Notes under the pieces: model-generated | Databases searched by the model: none | Seen by the model: only the letters and a program-made list of their open reading frames with translations | Told to the model about the DNA's origin: nothing | Position numbers and translations under genes: made by a program | Shown: piece after piece, positions 58,622-64,000 of the stretch | Layout: every line of letters begins with the position of its first letter | How positions within the stretch are numbered: position 1 is the first letter of the stretch | NCBI RefSeq assembly: GCF_015223355.1 | Contig: NZ_JADFFK010000014.1 | Coordinates: forward strand, 101,844-165,843 | Reading direction: 5' to 3' | Length of the DNA stretch: 64,000 nt | Source: Salipiger mangrovisoli | Lineage (GTDB): Bacteria > Pseudomonadota > Alphaproteobacteria > Rhodobacterales > Rhodobacteraceae

Positions 58622-60577
58622 ATGACGCAGTTCCCCAATCTCACCGCCCCGATCACTCTGGGCAACGTCACGCTGCGCAACCGTGTCTGCCTGACCGGAC
58701 ATGGCACCGGCATGCCCACCGACGGGACGCCCAACGACCGGATGATCGCCTACTACGAAGAGCGCGCCAAAGGCGAAGTCGGGTTGATCATGCTCGGCTC
58801 GCAGCAGGTGCACCCCTCGTCGCCCGGGATCACCGGGCTTCTGTGCAATTACGACGACCGGATCATCCCAGGACTGAGCGAACTGGCGCGCCGCGTGCAG
58901 GCGCATGGCACGAAGGTCTTCGGCTACCTGTCACATATGGGGTTTGCGACGTCGGCCCGCCCCGTGGCCCTCTGGTCGGCCAGCGCCGATTACGAAGAGA
59001 AATACGGCGAAGTCGCGCATGAGATGACGGTGGAGGAGATCGCCACGGTCGTGACCGCGCATGCCGATGCGGCAGAGCGCTGCCTGCGGGCCGGTCTCGA
59101 CGGGATCGAGGTGCATTGCGGGCACGGCCTCTTGGTGCAGCAGTTCCTGTCGCCGCTGTCGAACCATCGCACCGACGCCTACGGCGGCGATCTGTGGAGC
59201 CGCAGCCGTTTCGCCCGTGAAATTCTTGCGGCAGTGCGTCACCGGATCGGTCCGGAAGTGCCGCTTGGCGTGCGGGTGTCGGGCGACGAACTGGTGCCCG
59301 GCGGACTGACCGCCGCAGACATGGCCGAGGTCGTGCCCTGGCTGGTCGAGGCCGGGGCGCTGGATTTCGTCGATGTCAGCGCCGGGACCGACGGCAATCT
59401 GGTGTCGAACATGCTGCATGAACCCCCCATGGGCCTGCCGCCGGGGCCGTTCCGCTCTTTGGCGCGGCAGATCAAGGACCGCGTCGATATCCCGATCATC
59501 CACGGCACGCGCATCCATACCGCCGAATTCGCCGAGGAGATGCTTGCGCAGGGCGATGCCGACATGGCAGGCATGGCCCGCGCGCTCATCGCCGACCCGC
59601 ATCTACCTGCCAAGGCCCGAGCCGGCCAGCCAGAGCGCATCACCCCCTGCATCGCCTGTGAGCAGGCCTGCTTCGGGCGGCTCTACCGCGGGCGGCACAT
59701 CAGCTGCATCGCCACGCCAAGCACGGGCCGCGAGGTGGAACCGGTCACCGCCGCGCGGCCTCGGACCGGCCCCGTGGTGGTGGTCGGCGCCGGTCCCGGC
59801 GGCATGGAGGCGGCCCTGCAGGCTGCCCTGCGCGGTCACGAGGTGATCCTGATCGAGGCCACGGCGCGTCTCGGCGGTCGCCTCGATCTTGCGAGGCGGC
59901 CGACTGGCCGCAGCGAGTGGAGCCGGCTCATCGCCTTCAAAACGGCAGAGCTCGAACGGCTCGGCGTCGACATCCGCCTGAACAGCCGTGCCGATGCCGC
60001 CTTGATTACCGCCCTCGCGCCCTCTGCGGTGGTGCTTGCAACCGGCGCGCAGAACCGTCCGCTCGAATTGCCGGGGGCGGCGCCGGACAGGGTACTCTCG
60101 CTCGACGAGGCGGTGCGGTCCTGGTCCGAAGGGTCCGACAAGATCGGTCACCGGGTGCTGATCCTCGACGGGATGCACCGGGCGCCCGCTATGGTCACCG
60201 CCTTGTCGCTGGCGCACTCGGGTCATGAGGTGACGCTCGCCTCCGCCGCGCTGCACGTCGGCCAGCATCTCGAGATCCAGAACCTCACCTATCTGACACG
60301 CGAGGTGCTTTCTGCCGGTGTCAGGCTTGCGCCGATGCTGAAACCGCGGCGCATGACCGACGGGCGCGTCGAATTGGAGAATATCTTCACCCGCACGGTG
60401 ACCGAGCGGATCGCGGCGGACACGGTCATTGCCGCGTTGCCAGGCCTGCCGGACACGCGCCTCTCGTCCGATCTGCAACACCTGCCCTGCCCGGTCACGG
60501 TGATCGGCGACGCCTATGCCCCGCGCGACGCCGAGGCGGCAATCCTCGACGGCTGGACGACGGGACGCGCGCTGTGA
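58622..60577 (+). CDS. Old-Yellow-Enzyme / iron-sulfur flavoprotein (trimethylamine dehydrogenase family)
   Basis: A 651-residue protein of the dienoyl-CoA reductase/trimethylamine dehydrogenase family. An N-terminal FMN TIM barrel (about 1-335: ITLGNVTLRNRVCLTGHGTG, GIEVHCGHGLLVQQFLSP, ITPLGVRVSGDEL-type GVRVSGDEL) is followed by a [4Fe-4S] motif CIACEQACFGRLYRGRHISC (Cys-x2-Cys-x3-Cys-x11-Cys) and a C-terminal FAD/NAD domain (VVVVGAGPGGMEAALQAALRG). Relatives demethylate methylated amines and betaines such as stachydrine or reduce enoyl-CoA. In this operon an amine demethylation or oxidation role is likely but unproven. Starts 1 bp after the previous gene. Confidence 0.85.
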   Translation: MTQFPNLTAPITLGNVTLRNRVCLTGHGTGMPTDGTPNDRMIAYYEERAKGEVGLIMLGSQQVHPSSPGITGLLCNYDDRIIPGLSELARRVQAHGTKVFGYLSHMGFATSARPVALWSASADYEEKYGEVAHEMTVEEIATVVTAHADAAERCLRAGLDGIEVHCGHGLLVQQFLSPLSNHRTDAYGGDLWSRSRFAREILAAVRHRIGPEVPLGVRVSGDELVPGGLTAADMAEVVPWLVEAGALDFVDVSAGTDGNLVSNMLHEPPMGLPPGPFRSLARQIKDRVDIPIIHGTRIHTAEFAEEMLAQGDADMAGMARALIADPHLPAKARAGQPERITPCIACEQACFGRLYRGRHISCIATPSTGREVEPVTAARPRTGPVVVVGAGPGGMEAALQAALRGHEVILIEATARLGGRLDLARRPTGRSEWSRLIAFKTAELERLGVDIRLNSRADAALITALAPSAVVLATGAQNRPLELPGAAPDRVLSLDEAVRSWSEGSDKIGHRVLILDGMHRAPAMVTALSLAHSGHEVTLASAALHVGQHLEIQNLTYLTREVLSAGVRLAPMLKPRRMTDGRVELENIFTRTVTERIAADTVIAALPGLPDTRLSSDLQHLPCPVTVIGDAYAPRDAEAAILDGWTTGRAL

Positions 60578-61869
60578 GCGAGGACAACGGTTCGCTCTGG
60601 ACGGGTCTGGCGGCGCCCGCGCCCAAGGTGTCGCCCCTGCAGGGTGAGCGGAACGCCGATCTTCTTGTCATCGGCGGCGGCTTCCTTGGGCTGTCTTCTG
60701 CGCTGCACGCCGCCGAAGCCGGGCTCTCCGTCACGCTGATCGAAGCGCAGGGACCGGGCTTCGGCGCTTCGGGGCGCAACACCGGGTTCGTGGTCCCCAG
60801 CCTGAAGTCCGCGCTGGGTCCGGCCGAGGTCGAAGCGGCGCTCGGCCAGCCTCATTCCGAACGCCTGCTCAGGTTGGCTGCCGGGTCGGGAGACGCGGTT
60901 TTCGGGCTGATCGATCGCTTCGGCATGGACGTGGCCACGGCCCGCAACGGCTGGCTGCAGCCCGGTCACAGCGCGCAGGCCGAGGCGATGCTGAAGGGTC
61001 GTCTGCCCGCCCTCAGGGCGGCGGGTGTCGCGGTCGAGTTTCTCGATCGGAGCGAGATGCTGGCACTGACGGGCCTGCCGGCCCTGCACGGTGGCCTGCG
61101 CGTGGCGAGCGGCGGGCAGATCAATCCTCTGTCCTATGCGCGAGGGCTGGCGCGGGCCTGTCTCTCCACCGGCGTCGCCCTGCACTGCGACAGCCCGGCG
61201 CTGCGCCTTGAACGCCACGGCGAGCAATGGCGCGCCACGACCGCGGGTGGCAGTGTCACGGCCCCGCGTGTGCTGCTGGCCACCAACGCGATGATCGGCG
61301 GGCTGAAGCCTCGGATGCGCGACACCATCGTTCCGGTGAAGGTCTACCAGGTAGCAACCCAGCCCCTGCCAACCGAGCTGCGCCAGCGCATTCTTCCTGC
61401 CTGCGCGCCGGTCGCCGACACAAGGCGCCACACCTTTGCGCTGCGCTGGACCGAAGATGACCGGCTGATCACCGGTGGCATGGTCGCGCCGCTTCCGGGG
61501 CGTGACAGCCTCGCCCGCCGGGGTTTTCTGGCGCGGCTCAGGGCCTTTATCCCCGACTGCCCACCGCTTCGGGCCGAGCACGTCTGGACCGGCACCATCG
61601 CTGCGACGCTGGATGCGCTGCCCCGGATCACCGAGCTCGCACCCGGCCTCATCGGCGTGATCGGCTGCAACGGGCGCGGCGTTGCCCTGACCACCGCCCT
61701 GGGGCGCGATCTCGGGCGCTGGCTGGCCGGTGCCTCGGGCACCGAGGCGTTGCCGCTGCCGATCACCCCGCCTCGCCCGATCCCGATGGCCCGTCTGTCG
61801 GGCCTCGGGCCGCATCTCTGGCTGCCGTGGTCGTCGCTGCGCGACCGGTTCGACAGCCGCCGTACCTGA
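60574..61869 (+). CDS. DAO-family FAD-dependent amine/amino acid oxidoreductase 2 (PuuB-like)
   Basis: A 431-residue DAO-family flavoprotein with FAD motif LLVIGGGFLGLSSALHAAEAG, the GASGRNTGFVVPSL segment typical of gamma-glutamylputrescine-oxidase-like proteins, VLLATNAMIGGLKPRMR and the C-terminal IGVIGCNGRGVALTTALGRDL. It would oxidise a secondary amine. Start overlaps the stop of the preceding gene by four bases. Confidence 0.85.
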   Translation: MSEDNGSLWTGLAAPAPKVSPLQGERNADLLVIGGGFLGLSSALHAAEAGLSVTLIEAQGPGFGASGRNTGFVVPSLKSALGPAEVEAALGQPHSERLLRLAAGSGDAVFGLIDRFGMDVATARNGWLQPGHSAQAEAMLKGRLPALRAAGVAVEFLDRSEMLALTGLPALHGGLRVASGGQINPLSYARGLARACLSTGVALHCDSPALRLERHGEQWRATTAGGSVTAPRVLLATNAMIGGLKPRMRDTIVPVKVYQVATQPLPTELRQRILPACAPVADTRRHTFALRWTEDDRLITGGMVAPLPGRDSLARRGFLARLRAFIPDCPPLRAEHVWTGTIAATLDALPRITELAPGLIGVIGCNGRGVALTTALGRDLGRWLAGASGTEALPLPITPPRPIPMARLSGLGPHLWLPWSSLRDRFDSRRT

Positions 61870-61896
61870 CACCTATCTTCAACAAGGAAAGACCCG

Positions 61897-62265
61897 ATGA
61901 CCGAAGAAAAAATCCAGTGGTCCCGCCAGGAAGACGTTGCCTTCACCTGGGTTCACGAGGGCAAGGAATTCAGCCACCGGCTGATCACCAAGAAGCTGCA
62001 TGGCTCGCCCATGTCGTTCCACATCACAACCTACATGCCGCATTTCGACGTCTTGGTCGAAGGCGATGGCGAGCATGAGGTGATCCTCTACTGCCTGCAT
62101 GGCTGGTCCGAACAGATCGTCGAGGCCACCGGCGAGACCCATCACTTCAAGCAGGGCGACGCGATGTACCTGCCGAAGACCTACCGCTACCGCCACATCA
62201 TCGGCGAGGCCGGGCTCGTCGTCGCGGTCTGCGCGACGCCGTCCAAAGAAGCCGGCGACATGTAA
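61897..62265 (+). CDS. Small single-domain cupin
   Basis: A 122-residue protein with one cupin barrel: FHITTYMPHFDVLVEGDGEH, VILYCLHGWSEQIVEATGET and HHFKQGDAMYLPKTYRYRHIIG. Metal-binding His residues are plausible (HF at 48, the HH pair after GET, His in YRHI), but spacing differs from the standard motif. Such cupins can act as isomerases, dioxygenases or small-molecule binders. It lies between two DAO flavoprotein genes, 27 bp after the first. Function unknown. Confidence 0.72.
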   Translation: MTEEKIQWSRQEDVAFTWVHEGKEFSHRLITKKLHGSPMSFHITTYMPHFDVLVEGDGEHEVILYCLHGWSEQIVEATGETHHFKQGDAMYLPKTYRYRHIIGEAGLVVAVCATPSKEAGDM

Positions 62266-62275
62266 GGCCCTCCCG

Positions 62276-63472
62276 ATGCCCGCACGTTTCCTGACCTCAC
62301 TGGCCGACCTTCCTGCCCGTCCCGATGTGACCATTGTGGGCGGCGGGATCGCCGGGCTCGCCACCGCATGGGCGCTGTCGCAGCGCGGCGTGCGCCCGCT
62401 GTTGATCGAGCGCCTCCCGGCGTTGGCGATGCTCGCCTCGCGACGTTCGGGCGAAGGCGTGCGGGCGCAATGGGAGCACCCCGGTTCCATCGCGCTGGCG
62501 CGGCCCTCGATCGATTTCTACCGCGACTTCGCCGGACACACCGGGCAGGACGCGGGGTACCGGCCGATCGGCTATCTTTACGCGAGCCGCAGCGCGACCG
62601 GCGCTGCGCTCTTGCGGGACCGGGTTCTGCGGCAGCAGACAGCCGGGCTCGACGACGTCACCTTTCTGGAGCCGACCGCACTGCGCGCGAAGGTCCCAAG
62701 CCTTTCGGAAGATGTCGCGGGCGGCGCGTTTCGCGCGGATGACGGCGTCGTCGAGATCGACCGCATCATCAAAGGCTACCTTGCGACCATGGAGGCGGAT
62801 ATTCTGCTCGGCTGCGATCTGCTCGTGACCCGCCCCGGCAAGGAATCCGTCACCCTGCGCACCACCCTCGGCGAGATTCACACAGGCCAGATCGTGCTTG
62901 CCACCGCCGCGCGGCTCCCCGGGCTGCTGGTCGGACTGAACCAATCTCTGCCATTGCGGCTGTCACGTTCGGCAATCCAATATGTCACGCTCGACGGCGT
63001 AGACCCGGAGCATCCGGCCACCATCGATTCCGATCTCGGCTCTTTCTGGCGCCCGGATCATGGCGGCGCGCGGATGACCGCCTCGTTCCGCTCGACGCTG
63101 TTTCTGGACAGTTTCACCGACGATCCGCCGGTCGATCCGGACTATCTTGCACAGGCCATCGCGACCGTGGCACCGCTGGTCCCGTTCTGGGGCCGCCGCA
63201 GCCATGAGATCCACGGCGGGCACATCCGGTCGGGCAGCTTGCTGGTCACCGGCGACGGCTTGCCGCTGATCGGTGCCCTGCCCGAGACGCCGCGGGTCAT
63301 TCTCAACACCGGATACGGCGGACACGGCGTGATGATGAGCCCCGAGGGCGCCGCGCGAACCGCCGGAATCGTACTGGGTGCCGCGCCGGATCCGCACACC
63401 GATCCCGCCCGTTTTGCCAACCCAGACAACCTTCCGCCCGCGGAGCCGATGACCGTCAACCTCGCCGGCTGA
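62276..63472 (+). CDS. DAO-family FAD-dependent amine/amino acid oxidoreductase 3
   Basis: A 398-residue DAO-fold flavoprotein similar to sarcosine oxidase beta subunits: FAD motif VTIVGGGIAGLATAWALSQRG, RRSGEGVRAQWEHPGSI, IVLATAARLPGLL and the C-terminal VILNTGYGGHGVMMSPEG. The ATG at 62276 is used because it follows the cupin stop by 10 bp and gives family length. It is the third oxidoreductase of this type in the operon, so stepwise removal of substituents or action on several related amines is possible. Confidence 0.85.
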   Translation: MPARFLTSLADLPARPDVTIVGGGIAGLATAWALSQRGVRPLLIERLPALAMLASRRSGEGVRAQWEHPGSIALARPSIDFYRDFAGHTGQDAGYRPIGYLYASRSATGAALLRDRVLRQQTAGLDDVTFLEPTALRAKVPSLSEDVAGGAFRADDGVVEIDRIIKGYLATMEADILLGCDLLVTRPGKESVTLRTTLGEIHTGQIVLATAARLPGLLVGLNQSLPLRLSRSAIQYVTLDGVDPEHPATIDSDLGSFWRPDHGGARMTASFRSTLFLDSFTDDPPVDPDYLAQAIATVAPLVPFWGRRSHEIHGGHIRSGSLLVTGDGLPLIGALPETPRVILNTGYGGHGVMMSPEGAARTAGIVLGAAPDPHTDPARFANPDNLPPAEPMTVNLAG

Positions 63473-63505
63473 ACCCCCTTACCAAGACCAAGAACGAGTT
63501 TCCAA

Positions 63506-63928
63506 ATGTCCAAAGCGAAGCGCCATATCGGCATCATCACCACGGGCCACGGCCCCCGAGACGAGTATCTGCATTACCACGGGCTGTTCCTCAAATCGCT
63601 CGGGGCGGATGTCACGATCACCCTGCGCCACATCTACGACGGGCTGTCGCTGGCCGAGCTCGACCCGCATGAGGTCGACAAGTCCACCCCCAACCTCGGG
63701 GCGCATGTCCACGTTCCCGGCGCCAAGGGCAACCACATGGGCGATGGCTGGGAGCACCGGTTCTACGACCTGCAGTTCGCCACCGGACTCGTGCAGCAGG
63801 CGATCGAGAAACTGGAGGAGGAAGACGGCGTGGACATGGTCCTTCTGGCCTGCGCCGCAGAGTTTCCCGAAGGCGCACTCAACGCCCGCACGATGCTGAT
63901 CCACCCGCGCGAGATCATGTTCGGATAG
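63506..63928 (+). CDS. AroM-like protein, probably truncated
   Basis: A 140-residue protein starting HIGIITTGHGPRDEYL and including GVDMVLLACAAEFPEGAL and NARTMLIHPREIMFG, which resembles the N-terminal and middle parts of AroM-family proteins (Asp/Glu racemase-like fold). AroM proteins are about 225 residues; the segment after the NARTMLIHP-equivalent is missing because a TAG follows directly. It may be disrupted at this point. Last gene of the amine operon, 33 bp after the DAO gene. Its role is unknown. Confidence 0.55.
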   Translation: MSKAKRHIGIITTGHGPRDEYLHYHGLFLKSLGADVTITLRHIYDGLSLAELDPHEVDKSTPNLGAHVHVPGAKGNHMGDGWEHRFYDLQFATGLVQQAIEKLEEEDGVDMVLLACAAEFPEGALNARTMLIHPREIMFG

Positions 63929-64000
63929 TGCCCCGCGGCGTGGTGTAGGAAGCCGCGAGCGTCGCTGATCGCGAGGCTGGCGGTCATCGTCGATCTTCGG
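63929..64000. other. Window end after the truncated AroM-like gene
   Basis: 72 bp after the stop with no recognisable homology to the rest of AroM. It could be the end of an inserted element, but no terminal repeat or transposase can be seen before the window ends. Confidence 0.3.

Noticed and set aside
1..64000. CRISPR arrays, tRNA or rRNA genes
   Set aside because: No regularly spaced direct repeats and no tRNA- or rRNA-like segments were seen on either strand.

Overview
The window is high-GC DNA with densely packed, often overlapping genes. Its family content (MalEFGK-type and polar amino acid ABC importers, FCD-type GntR and LacI regulators, HpsN-type dehydrogenases, GMC and DAO flavoproteins) resembles a marine alphaproteobacterium of the Rhodobacteraceae (roseobacter) type. 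That assignment is inferred from gene style; no rRNA or other marker gene is present. No tRNA, rRNA or CRISPR array was seen.

Region A (1-13.5 kb, all minus strand) is an alginate-type exopolysaccharide operon. Transcription runs right to left: algD, alg8, alg44, algA, an algG-like beta-helix gene, algI, algJ, an extra Sel1-like gene, algX, algF and an algK-like Sel1 gene cut by the left edge. Algorithmically it has the precursor enzymes, the synthase pair, the O-acetylation machinery and periplasmic scaffold proteins. No algE porin or algL lyase is visible, though they could lie beyond the edge. Several components have lost diagnostic residues: the AlgG DPHD motif, the Alg44 PilZ motif and the AlgA isomerase cupin. 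Upstream of algD there are strong palindromes, a LuxR/NarL-type response regulator (13.9-14.6 kb), and a large RTX/beta-helix protein (15.2-17.9 kb) that may be exported and act on the polymer.

Region B (18.0-19.3 kb) holds a decayed IS3-family transposase and a regulatory stretch. Region C (19.4-48.5 kb) is a catabolic island. It contains a MalEFGK-type importer followed by a tandem-SnoaL protein and an HpsN/HisD-like dehydrogenase. Next comes a minus-strand operon (aldehyde dehydrogenase, AroE-like, GMC oxidoreductase, class III aminotransferase) with its own GntR regulator. A plus-strand operon follows (SDR, LacI, tandem SnoaL, bicupin, hydrolase, RraA-like). The rest is a second LacI, a third SnoaL protein, an amidase with a tiny AtzG-like partner, a second HpsN/HisD-like dehydrogenase, and a glycerol kinase / glycerol-3-phosphate oxidation operon with a divergent GlpR-type regulator. 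At least eight copies of a LacI-type operator with a central CG (consensus near TTGMATACGCATGCAA) precede most of these units, so they probably form one regulon. The substrate is not identifiable from sequence.

Region D (49.5-50.1 kb) carries an IS5-family transposase remnant. Region E (50.3-63.9 kb, plus strand) has a GntR regulator followed by a tightly spaced operon of about twelve genes: a Bug/TctC-like protein with no signal peptide, a polar amino acid ABC importer, a GMC oxidoreductase fused to its small subunit, three DAO-family flavoproteins, an Old-Yellow-Enzyme/iron-sulfur flavoprotein, a small cupin and an AroM-like protein that looks truncated. This reads as uptake and oxidative breakdown of an N-substituted amino acid or amine; the compound is unknown.
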